Shown here: positions 42,781 through 55,667 of the stretch, in pieces
Numbering within the stretch: the stretch's first letter is position 1
How the letters are laid out: each line of letters opens with the position of its first letter
Assembly: GCF_035582795.1 (NCBI RefSeq)
Contig: NW_027445436.1
Coordinates: 4,710,770 to 4,774,769 of the forward strand
Origin: Mycteria americana
Taxonomy: Eukaryota > Chordata > Aves > Ciconiiformes > Ciconiidae
Length of the DNA stretch: 64,000 bases
Direction: 5' to 3'
The notes under the pieces: model-generated
The model's database searches: none
Seen by the model: the letters and a program-made list of their open reading frames with translations, nothing else
What the model was told of the DNA's origin: nothing
Translations under genes and position numbers: made by a program

Positions 42781-44888
42781 TATCACCCCACAACTCATGT
42801 ATCTTATTGCTTGAAACATGCCAACAGTTCACCGAAATATAAAAATACTTGTAAGGGGTAACAAAGTTGTATAAACCACGTCATGTTACAAAACTGACTT
42901 GACTGTGCAAGTTTAGGGCTGAGTTGTCATGGTTTAGGAAGAGACAGTTGGAAACACAGGTAGTGTAATGCCATAGGTGAACTCATTTTGCTGAGATTGT
43001 ATAGTAAACTTTTCACCAATGTTGATGTGCATATTACACTGGCCTACCCATTTTGAAACACCTTTTCCTGTCAGTTGGACTGTCTGCTGAGTTCACACCT
43101 TGCTGTTTCCTTGTAGAAATTATGGACATGGATTGAAGTCACTGTATTCTACCATCACTCTGTGGAGGTGTACAATATAAGGCATACTGTAGCCATGATT
43201 TCTGTTATTTGTTTGTTACAGACTTGGTGGGTTTTTTTGTTTGGTTTTTTTTTTCCCCACTCCCAAAGATTCAAAGACACAAGAATGTGTCCTGATTTGC
43301 GTGTGTGTGCGTTGCATTTGCTATCAGCTGAAACATTGCTCTTACTGTTTTTCTTTACTCCAGTCACTATGTGTGAAGAGTATTCCCAGCCCATTAATAT
43401 AGAAGTCTAACTGGAGATTTCCTCATTGGGTGGTGAGTGAGCGTTTTCTGTGTTTATGTGTGTACATGTGTCGTGTGCATTATGGTTATACACAAAACAT
43501 GGATAATGGCTATATGTGCACAGGATTTTGAGATGTGTGCAAAAAGCCCTGTTTCGTTTTGGTTTGTGGGGTTTTTCTTCGTAAAGAAATTAAAAATCGT
43601 TTGTGTAATGGAGCTCCTTTGAAGGTAAAGGCTTTGCAATACTTCTGGTTGGTTGTGCAGATCTCTTTAACAGCTTTCAGTGCATTAATGTTTTATAGGA
43701 TCTGAGATGGAGCTGTAAGAAAACATACTACCAAGGGAGCTCTTTCTTAACATATTGATAAAGCTGGATCTTTAAAAATAACATTCCCCCCACATGCAGA
43801 CACCTCCCGTGCCCTCCAAACAAACCCGAATGAGACAGGCTTTTCAGTTTGTGGAGTCATTGGCAATGTTTTTCTTTTAATTTGCTGTCCTCCATACTCC
43901 CCATATTTATTGTTGTGGTTGTTGCTGTTGTTATTGCATTAATTCAACTCGCTTGGGGTTTTTTAAATTCTAGGCGCAGCAGATACGAGGCAAAAGCAGC
44001 TTTATAAAGTAGGCACTTATAGCTGGGTAATCAACATTGCAGACAGATACTCTATGGGGGTAGAGTCCATTACAAATATGGAAGCCCGGCCTGTATTAAT
44101 AGGTGCTGTATGGGGGAACTGATGATTTCAAACCTGGGCACACAAGGACAGAAATTAGGCACACAAATACCCTCCTTTTTTAACTTACATGGGCACTATA
44201 CAGGGGACAGCTTTGTTTCTTGCACTGGTTGACTTCCCCAAGCGGAGAGGGTACACCAGTCTTTCCATGTTGCCAGCAGAGAGTGAGCAGACACTCAGCC
44301 CTTGGAAATGCTGAAGTAACTTTTCAGCATTGCTTTTTGGTGGGATGGGTGATTGGGGACCCAGCTGGACTAGCAGTAAAAAAAGGACTGTGGGAAGGGA
44401 AAAAATAATAATTAAAAAACCCCTCTCGATTTCATCCACTGAGATGTGAATATATTCATTACAGTGTTATCCCACTGATGAAAACAGATAAACTTTTTTA
44501 TAGGTCAGGAACGTATTTTTCAATTAATGTTCATATTTATGAACAATAATAACCCACGGATTACCAAGAAACTTGCAGGTGTAGAGGAGTTGTACGAGAT
44601 GCACTTATTTCCATGTATGTGCCTAGAAAGAAGCATTTCAATCCCTTATTAAACTTTGCTTTTAAGATGGTATTGTGTTCTGAAGTGTTAAATATCCAGT
44701 CTTTGTTGTGCTCGTGGATGTTTTCCTTTGCCAGACGCCAAGCTTTTGGGCATTCATATACAGGCTAAAAATATTGTATGATCTTGTCACCAAACAGTAT
44801 ATGCTAAAAATTTGAATGTGGAGAGGGGTTGGGGTCCCTTCATAACTTTCTGCTGACTTATTTTTAACTACAATATAATGCTGTTTTC
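42781..44888. other. Downstream flank of NR2F1, no gene seen
   Basis: AT-rich non-coding DNA with TG-rich tracts near 43297-43316 and 43436-43480. No open frame with a recognisable domain and no repeat recognised. Confidence 0.5.
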
Positions 44889-45483
44889 AGTCCTGGTTTC
44901 AGCTGGGATAGAGTTAATTTTCTTCCTAGTAGCTGGTATAGTGCTGTGTTTTGGATTTAGTATGAGAATAATGTTGATAACACACTGATGTTTTGGCTGT
45001 TGCTAAGCAGTGTAAACACTAGTCAAGGACTTTTTCAGCTTCCCATGCTCTGCCAGGTGCACAAGAAGCTGGGAGGGGGCACAGCCAGGATAGTTGATCC
45101 AAACTGGCCAAAGGGCTATTCCATACCATATGACATCATGCTCAGTATATAAGCTGGGGGGAGTTGGCCAGGGGGTAGCGATTGCTGCTTGGGGACTGGC
45201 TGGGTGTCGGTCGGTGGGTGGTGAGCGGTTGCATCACTTGTTTTTTGTTTTTCCCTGGGTTTTGTTCCTCTCTCTCTCCCTCTCTTGTTATTTTCCTTTT
45301 CATTACAATTTTTTAATTATTATTATTATTATTATTTTATTTCAATTATTAAACTGTTCTTATCTCAGCCCACGAGTTTTCTTACTTTTGCCCTTCCGAT
45401 TCTCTCCCCCATCCCCCGGGAGGGGGGAGGGTGAGCGAGCGGCTGTGTGGTGCTTGGTTGCCGACTAGGGTTAAACCACGACA
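44889..45483 (+). repeat. Family-A LTR 2.8 kb downstream of NR2F1
   Basis: It starts AGTCCTGGTTTCAGCTGGGA (TG mutated to AG) and ends TTAAACCACGACA. The TATA-like AGTATATAAGC is at about 45144, with the ATTATTAAACTG polyadenylation region near 45344. The orientation is the same as NR2F1. No matching flanking duplication was found, which fits an older or rearranged copy. Confidence 0.82.
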
Positions 45484-46746
45484 CCAACTCCAGCTAAATT
45501 TCTCCTGCCTTGTTATCGCTGCTAGCCCATAGACTGCCACCGGCGGGGTGGGCGTTTCCCCAGCACCTCTCCGCGGCCCCCTTCAGCCCCTCCGACCGGC
45601 AGGGCACCGCGGCGCGGGGGCGCCCACGGACTCCGCTCCGCCGCCTGCTCCAGGGGGACTCCGCAGAGGCTTCCTTCCACGCAGGGCTCTGCATGCCCCA
45701 CCGCACTACCAGGGGATGCTCATTAACCGCTTCGCCAGCGCTTAAAGGGAGGAGAGAGAAAAAAAAGAAAGTCCAACCTTCTCACCCCAGCCCTGTGTAG
45801 CAGACCCACTTATGTCATTGCTGTGGAACTTGCCTCCTCCCACTGCCCAATTAAGCCTTTTCTATATATTCAATCGAATAAATATTTGGAGATACTTCTA
45901 AATGGTAGGTTGAACCAGAGCTGATGCAGGGGGTTTCTTGGGAGGCCAGCGTAGGGATGACTACTCTTTCCCCAGGCAGCTCGCATAGGTAGTGTCGGGG
46001 GGAGGTCCTCTCTCTTGCATCTCCTTCGCTTTTAAAACACGCTGATCTGTTTCCCAGCGAGGGGCTGTGGCTGCCGCTTTCCTGGGGGTATTTCGTCCTG
46101 CCCTGGGGAGTGGGTTCAGTTCACTCCCTAGGAGAGTTTGGGCAGTCTCGATCGCCTTCACCTGCAGAGAAGAAATCGATTTGCAACATTTCCAGGAGAG
46201 AAAAGGGTAACCTCGAGTCCTTCTGAACCCCTCAAAATTAGGTTTAATTCAAAGGGGAAAAATCTCCATCATAAGTGACCTCTTTCATTGCACACTTAAC
46301 ACTACTAAAAGTGGCAAGTTTAATAATGAAACAGGGTTGCCTATATGCAAAACGCTCTTTTACTGGAAGTAAATAATGGGTCTTAAATAGAAAGCGTTTT
46401 ATCAAATGCCTGTGACTTGGGGTCACTTTAAGTGAGAGCAAAATTAATAAAAGAAAAGTAAATTCTACTTTGTTTCATGAGAAGGAAACTGTTTGGCTTC
46501 CAACACAAAGATAAAGATATATTTTAGCAGATGGAAAGAGCTTAATACAAAGTCTCTGCCTATAAAAAAAAAAACTATGACATGAAAGTCAGATACTCCC
46601 TTTTCAACAAAAACACTCACTGACCGTCTAAGAACTTTGGCTCCTTTGAAGTAGATTTGAACTGCTGTGGATGTAGACACAAGCTTCGCTTAGAGATCAG
46701 AAAGAGCTCTCAGGGAAGGTCCCCCCAAGGAACTGCGAGGCGGGTA
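45484..46746. other. Non-coding, with a GC-rich patch at 45530-45720
   Basis: CpG-rich sequence lies directly after the LTR, then ordinary DNA. Open frames of up to 96 codons follow composition and show no recognisable protein. Confidence 0.4.
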
Positions 46747-47581
46747 TGTCACGGATGGAGTGAGCATGCACTTCACTCATTAGAGAGAAGTAAAAATATA
46801 GTTTATTGATACAGAATAAGGAGTTAACAAAGTTCAATGCGACAGTGTTTTAACAAGATTCGACGGCAAGGTACACTTGATTATTTACTGCATAGAGGAC
46901 GGGGTCAGACAAAACTGTCAGGGAGACCCTCCCATTGAGTCATGAGGTTCGGAAAAGATCCCCTTGCTTTCTAAACTCCTTCTCAGAGAGGAGTCTAGGT
47001 GCGGCTAGATCCAGTCCTAGTCCCAGACTTGGTCAACGGTTTATGTCTAAAGGATTATATATATATATACGCAATCAATCCTTTATATCACTTAGCTAAG
47101 ATTTCAAAGTTTAGCATGCTATTAGTCACTTACTGAGGATCTGTTGCAGCAAGGAATCTCTCAACCTCGAGGAGTAACCTTGAGAGGCGTCCCTGCTCAA
47201 GGGGAGATCCTGGCATGCAGCCTGCTGCCGTGCAGGAGAGCTCAAAGGGCTCTTGGGCCGCTCACTATTTATGGGGGATAAGATGATTGACCCATAGTCA
47301 TATTTGCATGCCGACCACAGATTTTAGTTTCTTCGGTGGGCGCATTGCACAATAGCCCTAGGCTAGGCTATTGTGCAATGCGCCCACCGAAGAAACTAAA
47401 ATCTGCCCTAGGCTGCCCACAATAGCCCTAGGCTATTGTGTTGTTATCTGTCTCCTGAATCCACTTTGAGCCGATGCAGCCATCGTGACCAGATGCATCC
47501 ATTACAATCACCACTGGTGATTATCACCTAAGCAGGGTTGCAGGAGATAAAGGTCGGGGGCGGGGGAAGCACGCCGTCACA
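46747..47581 (-). repeat. LTR with near-perfect TSD and an internal giant hairpin
   Basis: On the minus strand it runs from TGTGACGG to CCGTGACA, giving 8-bp terminal inverted repeats with one mismatch. It is flanked by GGGTA (46742-46746) and GGGTG (47582-47586). AATAAACTATA, read in reverse, lies near 46799-46806. It contains the module shared with 4715 and 19693 (about 46915-47045), a TA run at about 47056-47070 and the palindrome at 47318-47405. Confidence 0.78.
47318..47405. repeat. Perfect inverted repeat: 40-bp stem, 8-nt loop
   Basis: The left arm 47318-47357 is the exact reverse complement of the right arm 47366-47405, with loop CTAGGCTA at 47358-47365. The arms begin CAGATTTTAG and end CTAAAATCTG. 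A second hairpin, with 10-bp arms CACAATAGCC and GGCTATTGTG and a 3-base loop, follows at 47418-47440 and repeats the core of the large one. Confidence 0.97.
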
Positions 47582-50389
47582 GGGTGAGACTGCCCATCAG
47601 CCACCTCGTGGAGCAGCCCTGCTGGAGGGAAGGGACAGACGGACTCACCGATGAACAGATGATATTAGGGTTTGTTTCGGTAGTTCCACAAGCAGTGACC
47701 AAGTGCATAGCCATTCATAAACAATGTCCCCTAATGCATGTGCATGGCGATTACAGATACTGTTGATACACTTCCTTTGGATTCATGGAACATTTTGACT
47801 ATTCAAAGAGATAGTTTTTATGTTTTTAAATAACATTTTTGCAAATTGGATCCTTAATCTTGTCTACTTTGTGTTTTATTTGGAGAGATAATAATTGGTC
47901 AACTCCCCTACCCCCTTTTCTTCCAGTTTCTTTCCACTGGTTTGAGTCTAATTTCAGAAACGGCATGATCTCCATATATGTCTATATATTTGTTTTAAAA
48001 GGCTCCCTTTCTAATTGGCTTCACAGTCACTGACTTCGGCGTGAGATTTCCCCCTCCCTTTAATCCCCAGTGGGTCAAAGCAGCTGAAGATGAGTATTGT
48101 GCAGTGATTCCGTGGCGCAATAAGAATTATAAATACATACATTTCAGAAACCCCAACTCATGGTTGCTATGAGGCATTCTCCTTGCCCTGTTACCTTGCA
48201 AACCTGCCAGGTTTCCCAGCCTCAATGATGTGGGGGATTCCTCCTATGAAAAGGAGGGTTTGAGGGAAAAAGAGAGAGGGAGGAAGAGAAAATGAGAGAG
48301 AGAAAACAGAGAAAGAGAGAGGAGAGAGAGAGAGAGAAAGGGGAGGAGGAAAGTGAGGTGAAGATCTGAGAACACAAGTGGAAACCAATAAGACTACTGT
48401 TAAAGTGCTTGCTCATGATCCATGGCGTCACCAGGTCTTTTACTTAGGAAGCTGAAGAGTTTTATTCCTAAATAAGTCAAAGACCCATTTACCTCTGTCA
48501 TGTTCTGTTCATCAAGCCACAAGTCAAGAGTTCCTAACATGAAACTATTTGTTTGCTTACACAGCCAGCTGGGTGCAATTTCACATCTGAGATATTTATC
48601 TGAAAGCGCCTCTCATTTATTATCCTTACTTGTCAGTGAATCCATTTTCTAACTTTTTTTTTCCCCCTTCTTCATTCATTGAAGGCTCTGGGCTTAAATA
48701 TTCCCTTAAATATTTCAGCACCTACCCCTTCTCCCCTCCAATCACACAGGACATTTAGCGCAAAATAACTGGAGAATAAGGCAGAAACTGCAAAAATCAC
48801 AAGATTACTCCCTTATTACAGCTTTTGACCCTCCCTCCCCCATCTGTCTCTGTCTCTCTACCTCCCCCCCCCCCCCCCCCCCCCGTCTCTCTCACCCCCC
48901 TCTCTCTCAAGGCCTGTGTGATGGCTGGGATTTTTTTTTTTAAGTGTGTCTGAAGTCAGGGCATTTTCCACTGCACATTTTCCCATTGCTGCTCCGGTGC
49001 AAGGTGCGGCCACCTGGAAAATAAAATAAAATAAACCTGCTCTGGGGAGGAGTTGACACCCACTTTGCCACTTCCCCATCATTCATAAGGGCAGTGCATT
49101 GCCTGGCACTGCTGGTGGGGGAAATGTGTGATCTTGGTGCTGGCCTGATTTTGGTGGTCACTGTGATGTAAACACTTGTGGAGTGGGGCAGAGGGGAGGG
49201 TGGTTTCCACTAGAAATACAAAGACACTACATGAAACAGGCCCAATTGGGTTATAAATATAATTGTGAGGAAAGAAAACAATTAACAAAACGGAAAGTGG
49301 AAAATTGTATCTCCCCTCCCTTCCCTTACCCCCAATTTTGAAAAATCAAGATAACATGAGTAGTGTTTCAAAGCAGGATCATCTGGCTGACAAGACACTC
49401 GCTGTTAGTAGTCTCAATGGCTGTGTAATAGTGTATATACATCTTGTCTGCAGAACCCTCCATCAAGCTTAAAGCAATGGATCAAATCCAAAACTATAAG
49501 GTATAAAATATCCCCAGTTGTTAAAAGACAAAACAAAGCAAAGGATGGGAAAGGGGGGGGAGGCAGGCTCCTTGATGAACAAGCAGACTGGTAGCTGAAA
49601 GCTACCCGATTGTGTTGATTTACGAAGACATTTGCTGTATATAACGTTTAAGGCTGGTAATATCATTGCCTGGCCAAATAAAGCCTTGACTAAACTGTGA
49701 GTCACTATCGATCCCTGTGCTTGCCAAGAAGTGAGGAGTGTGTGTGCGGCTCAGATCCCAAGGTTTTGTGTATGTTTGTGTCAGAGAGCCAGCCCAAGCC
49801 TGTATCTCACTTGGTGAGGGCTGATTAAACATTCCCTCCCTGCCCATGGACCTGCACTGACAACTAACAGAGAGATCCAGCTCACCACTAGGCCTCATCT
49901 CCTTTTGTCTCCAAATCTCTAAGAATAACAGATTTAGGCGTGGGATCTGCAAAATGAACTTCCACTTGCTGCTCTGCAGCTCGGTTAAAAAACACAAGCA
50001 AACCAACCCCAACCAGTTCAAAATCTACCTGCTTCCTGTTGGAGTTCTCCCCCTCTTTTTTTATCCTTTTTTTCATTTTGTTTTTGGCCATGGAGCCAAA
50101 CCATCTGCTGCATTTTTAGCTACTGTTTTCACTACAGGATCAAATATGCCAGTGACTTTATTAATCAGACAAAAAGGCAACTTCTCCGTGTTTGCTCTTC
50201 TTTTGTCTTTTTCCTCTGGATTACTTTTTTGGGTCAAATATGTTTTGAACACTGAGCCTGTTCTACATAAAGATCCAGTAAAGGAGTTGGGCCATAAAGC
50301 TCTTTAAACTTCCAGATTTGAGCCAAACTAAATTTCTGAACGGCATTGCTGAGGCTACAGTGTCACACAAACTTCCAGCAAAGTAGCTG
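47582..50389. other. Non-coding DNA, no gene seen
   Basis: It contains a GA-rich tract at about 48260-48350 and a run of 21 C at 48864-48884 next to CT repeats. Open frames across it are short or low complexity. Confidence 0.5.
48864..48884. repeat. Run of 21 C
   Basis: Uninterrupted poly-C, bordered by TCTCTC repeats. The length is likely to be unreliable in assembly. Confidence 0.95.
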
Positions 50390-51038
50390 TGTCACCGAAA
50401 TCGGGAATCAAACTCCTTAACACCAATGTAGTATTAAGAAGCAGGCATTCTTTATTACGGCGCCGGATGCACGGGGGATCGTTCCACCTAGCGTGCATAC
50501 CGCAGGTTACATCAGCCAAAACTCATATTGTCCAGTTACATACATATGCATCAAATTTCCCAGAATGATCATGCCTATTCATTCTATTTCCTGGAACTAA
50601 TTATCATATTTGCGTGGTCATTGCGCATGCGTCCTTGAGCTCCGAGGGGCTTCTGTGGGGGTCTTTGGTGGTCCTGGGTGGTCGTACAGGTGTGTCCTTT
50701 AGTTGACCCCTTCTTCTGGACATGCGCAATCCCACCTTGCTTATGTCACTTGCTTCCCTTCTTCATGGTGCATGGTCCCTAACAATGATTTGGCACCCTT
50801 AACACAAACCAATTATTCTAACCACCCTTGACTCTTTGTCAAGATGGGCTGGGGCTGTACTGGGAACATAGCAGCACATCCGTACTACTCCTTGTCCAAT
50901 TGTCTTTGGGCATAGTAGCATATCCATAGCCATAGGTGTACAAACACAATATTAAAGCATTGTCTAACCTGGCTCCTATCTCTATGTTGCTTAGTTACAA
51001 AAGAACGAACTAATCATTTTGGTTACATCTGGTTACAG
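50390..51038 (-). repeat. Probable LTR, another avian ERV family
   Basis: On the minus strand the 3' end reads AATAAAGAATGCCTGCTTC and finishes TTTCGGTGACA at 50390, a typical ERV R-U5 end. The 5' end TGTAACCAGATG at about 51038 is the best guess, with GCTG flanking both sides. Alternative 5' ends up to about 51116 cannot be excluded. Confidence 0.6.
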
Positions 51039-51721
51039 CTGCAGCTCCCTGAAATGATAAACCAAACTAGTCAGGTAATTTTTCCAGACAGTCATACAAA
51101 TCGGTCCATGTTGACAGATGTTTGTCACTTAGTAACTTCTTTCCAAGTTTTTTTTCTTCTCTCTCCTCTCCTCTAAGCCTTCTTCCGAGCTTGCTTTGTT
51201 GTTTTAAAATATGCATGCCTCTCAGGCATGCAAGTCATGAGTCCAAATTTCTTGTCCAACTTCCCACAAGAAATGATCCTTTTATAGACTCAATATGTCT
51301 CAATCTGCACTTCACTTAAAGCCTCTGGATATAGGGCCCTGCTCAAAAATAATTCCACAGAAACTCCTTTCCACCTAAAAAAATCCCAACGAATGACTCT
51401 CAGGAAAGAAATATAGCTCCCATAATTAAAGAAGACAGCAGTCAGAGAGAGAGAGAGTGTGTCTTCATTTCTTTGCTCATTGCACTGGGCCGTCATTAGC
51501 AGCAGGTTATGAAGATGAGCCTCTGTAGCAGCTCCGGGTACATGGGAGAGAAGACATCAGGTCATGATGAACAGAGAAGAGGAGAGATTAAAGAGCACAG
51601 TCCAACTTCGAGAAAAGAGTAAGTGATTATCAGTATAATAAGGAGCCAGGGGACTGCCGGGCTTTGAATTGGCAGCTAATGTTTGCTTGCAAGTAAGAGC
51701 AATGGCATGAAAATAGGAAAA

Positions 51722-51750
51722 GGGATGGGATGGGATGGGATGGGATGGGA
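51722..51750. repeat. (GGGAT)n tandem repeat
   Basis: Nearly six uninterrupted units of GGGAT. Not a vertebrate telomere repeat (TTAGGG). Confidence 0.9.
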
Positions 51751-52599
51751 CACGCCTTGGGGGATTAAAGATACTCCTACGTAGGAAGGTGCATCTGTTC
51801 CCAGGGAAACTCCTGCAGGGCAGAGAGGGACCGGGAAGGGTGGAGGACCTACAGCCCTGAAGAAATGTCACATATGCAGGAGAGCTCTGCTCCCCTGGGA
51901 GAAGGAAGAAGAAGAGGAGGGGGAGAAATTAAGCTCTCGGTGAGCTGCAGCTAGGGCAGTTTGCCTCCGAGGCGTTTGTTAGTTTTCTTTGTGTATTTGC
52001 GATTAGCGGCTCGATTAGCTTCTCGATTAGCGGCTTTCCGTGCAGTGAACATCGGGCCAGCTGGGTAGCCTGCAGCTAGCAGAGATGGACGGAAGAAGGG
52101 AATGGGGACGAATCCCGGTAAGGCAGGGCAGGGGGGCAGGCTGGGGCGGGGAAGCTCCGCTTGACTTCTGCCTGTACGGGGCGAATCGCGGCTCACTCGC
52201 TTTCTTATGCGAAGAAGAGAAAGAGAGAGGGAGGGAAGGAGGAAGGGAGCGAGAGAAACTTCCCGATGAGAAACAAATGAGCTCCTGCCTGTGTCATGCT
52301 TGCTCCCCGGCCCCGATGTGAAGTGACGTCATCAGTTGCCTGCCCTATCGTCGTCAGAGCGAACGGGCAGGGGAGAAGAGCCTTCCCTCTCTTCTTCCCC
52401 TCTCTGTGGGGACAAACTTCCATGAGGATTATGCAAAACAATGTCTGAAGAGCTCCTGACTGATGCAACACCTTTCCCTCTGTGCCACGCCATCTACGTA
52501 CTCTAACATATGGAAAGCTTGCAGGCCCCTGCACTTACAGAAGCTTGTGTACTGGGTCTGACTGGAATGGAGTTAATGTTCTTCATAGCTGCCAGCCGG

Positions 52600-53110
52600 A
52601 GCTGCCCACCACAAACTGATAATTAATTAATTTTCAGCAATATTTACAGCACTGCTTTTAATACACACCAGATGGTTCGCGACGAGGCTATCACAGCCAA
52701 CTAGTGCCTCCATTTTACTTGACGGCATTTTGTTACAATTATACTCCATGCTAAGACCAATTTTATTGGTGACCTATTTTTCATATTTGCAGCATTTTAT
52801 GTTAAAAACCTCCTCCATAGCCCCTTAACATAGGGCAGGACTGAAAGAGGCAGGAGCAATTGCTGCTGCCTCTAGATTGCAGACAGCTCTCCTAATCTTT
52901 AATGAGATGCTCCTGTATGTGTATATACATGTGTGCATAGATAAATAATGCATATGCATAATTATTTATTATATTTGATCAATAACACTCCTATTTGTTA
53001 AACTTCGATTGAGTGCATTTGTCTTCCCGATAACAAATATTCCAGGTCAATAAATATTGCATATGGTTAATTATTATGCCAGTGCATTATGCTTAGCTTC
53101 TCCGATGTAC
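52600..53110. promoter_or_regulatory. Candidate conserved non-coding element
   Basis: AT-rich sequence with many homeodomain-type TAAT/ATTA cores, two octamer-like ATGCATATGCAT/TGCATATGG segments (about 52950 and 53058) and no repeat similarity. Such composition is common in deeply conserved enhancers around NR2F1. Conservation cannot be tested here. Confidence 0.25.
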
Positions 53111-54385
53111 TCAAGCCCTCCTAAAACTCCTTGCAAGCACTAACACAGATATTTTGCTATGGAAAAAATCCCAACCCTTTGAAGTCTCTGGGAATTCTTA
53201 AACATTGACAGGAAGAAACTATGGCTAATACATTCCTGCGAGCTAAACACTGTGCTGTTAAAGAGATAGAGCGATTCTTACCTACAGAACATCCCAGGAC
53301 TTTTAATCTAGTGCCAAGGATATGTTAGCATGTTGCACAGAAAGGTAGCGAGGATCACATTTTTCTTGTGAAGTCTTGTAACCTCCTTTTACTATACAGC
53401 AGAGAGCCTTTTTTCTACATAGCAGTATAAATAGTGAATTTACTCCTTTGTATGTGTGTTCTCCCTACACAAATGCTTTTTCCCCTTTTATAGGAACTCT
53501 CTAAAAATTTGCCTTTCTTGCATAATCACAGATGTTTATTTTATTGATATAACCTATACCTTGGTTATGTCAAGAATAATATGCCTCAACTAACAGTCAT
53601 TTAGCAAATAATACAGGCATTCCGCATGCTTTCCAATGTTACACGTGAAAAAAATACATGACAAAAATTAACATCAGCTTTCCTAAAATAAAGTGTTCCA
53701 AGTAGGTTTTAATGAGTGCTTCTGTCCCCAGAAATATGTAGAGATAAACTGTCATTCATATGTATAGCATATTTATAATGGTTTTAGGATTTGAAGGTAG
53801 CTATTCATTGCATAAGCCATTTAGAAATTACGTTTTAAAAGGTACTTAACCTCAGACATACTTGAATCTTAAAGAAGGATTCCCAACGATATTATTTAAA
53901 GAGGAATTTGCTGTAATTTAATTGCATGCCAAGGCAGAACTATGCACACGCATGGCCCCAGATGCTATGTTTAATAGTGCTCCAACTTAAATTTTATTTA
54001 CCTGCATTCTCAATATGTTCCCTCTTCCTTTCAGACCAGATGCTTGGGTTTGTTTATCTCACTCTCAGAGACTGAGATGACCCTTCGAGTTATTGCTCGC
54101 ATTTGAGTTATTTCATTAAGCCTTATCCTTTGCTGGGGGGGGGGAGAATTGGAGTCTATAATCATGAGTGTCTTTTTTAATATTTCTACAATAAAAGTCC
54201 CAACTCTTTGCTGAATAAGCTGCTTGAATGTTTTGCAGATGTTCCACTTATACCCAAACTGACTGTCTGTTTCTTCCCCCAAAAGGGCTCTTAAATGCTC
54301 CCCTCGCATTTCAGTGAGAGGAAAAAAAATGCTAAGGCTACAGTGTCTGTGGGAACCATAAGGTGACCCTTAGCTGGGCTGACCC
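53111..54385. other. No gene seen
   Basis: Non-coding AT-rich DNA without recognisable repeats or coding frames. Confidence 0.5.
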
Positions 54386-54660
54386 ATGGTGCTCGGGAAG
54401 TGCCCCGCGGCTCCGCGGTGCTTTACGTGCACTTCGGCCCCCTCCTTCGCAGCCTCAGGGCTGAGCCTGCGTTGGGGCAGCCCCAGCCCCGGCCCCGGCC
54501 CCTGTCCCGGCCCGGCCCCAGCCGCAGATCGATGTGGGGCAGGGCTTGTGAAAAATCCACAGGGCACCGGGAGAGGGTAAAATCCCTCCCTCCCTTCTCC
54601 CCTCCGAGACTCAGGGGCATCCGCGGGACACTGTGTCCTAGGTGTTCCTCAGAATGTGGA
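54386..54660. other. GC-rich patch with GGCCCC-type repeats
   Basis: A short GC/CpG-rich segment, including a degenerate CCCCGGCCC tract at about 54482-54520. Overlapping open frames on both strands are composition effects. Confidence 0.6.
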
Positions 54661-55623
54661 GCCTAGCCTGCCCAGAGATGGCCTTGCATCCCCTGTGGGT
54701 CTGGCCTTGCAAACCAGAGGTGCTGCGTGGGGGCCTACTGTGTCACCGCGTGTGTGTCACTGTGTGTCTGTCCCCATGTGACCATGTCTCTGTGCAGAGG
54801 AGAAAGCTTGTTAGCCTGCCTTGTGGGTGTACAGGAGAGAGGTTAAAGAAATGGGCCCTTTCTGAGTGACAGTGTGCTTTTTTTCAAAGACCAACCAGCA
54901 AACTGCTGCTAATAAGAACAGGCAAATTTCCAGTGCTCCACAGAGTCCGCCTTCTATTTTTTTTGGTGGTGCAGTTTATTTTCTCTGCCATGAAGGTTAG
55001 TCCAGGGAAAAGCAGGCTTGGGGTTTATCAGGGAAAAGTCATGTCCACTTTTGTAAAAAAACACACCCCCCCCCCCAAAAAAAAACCCAAAACAACAAAA
55101 ACCTGCCTGGGTTGATAAAAATCATTAAAATATGTTAAATGACATGAAGTTTGGATTTATGTGGACACACCAGACAGAAAGTGGAAAGAGCCAGCAGGGA
55201 GAGTCAGGCTTTAAGACAGGGGGTCTTTATGCTGTATTTATGGTGAAAGAAAGGGAATATCTTACAAGGCTCTCACTATACCCTTGATAACAAAACCTGT
55301 CAGATATTTACTTCTTACTAGACAAGAACAAGTGTCCTCATTTGAACATCTCTAAAGTAATTATTAGATGCCTCTCTGAGAAATCAGTTTGTGATACCAA
55401 GCCCGGAACACACACACACATTAAAAAAAAAAAAAAAGGTGAGAGAGAGCGTGTGATATTTGTTCACACTGTGTCCATTCATTTTATCTTCCAAATACTG
55501 TTAGAATAATGCTCTGTTCGGACTTTTATTGAAGGACCTTTCATTAGTAAGAACAACCCTTGTTTTGATATAAAACATTTGCACCAAGAGAAACAAAGAA
55601 AGAATAAGAAATCCAGCACACAG

Positions 55624-55667
<44 letters not shown>

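Noticed and set aside
51722..51750. Interstitial telomere repeat
   Set aside because: The unit is GGGAT, five bases, not TTAGGG.
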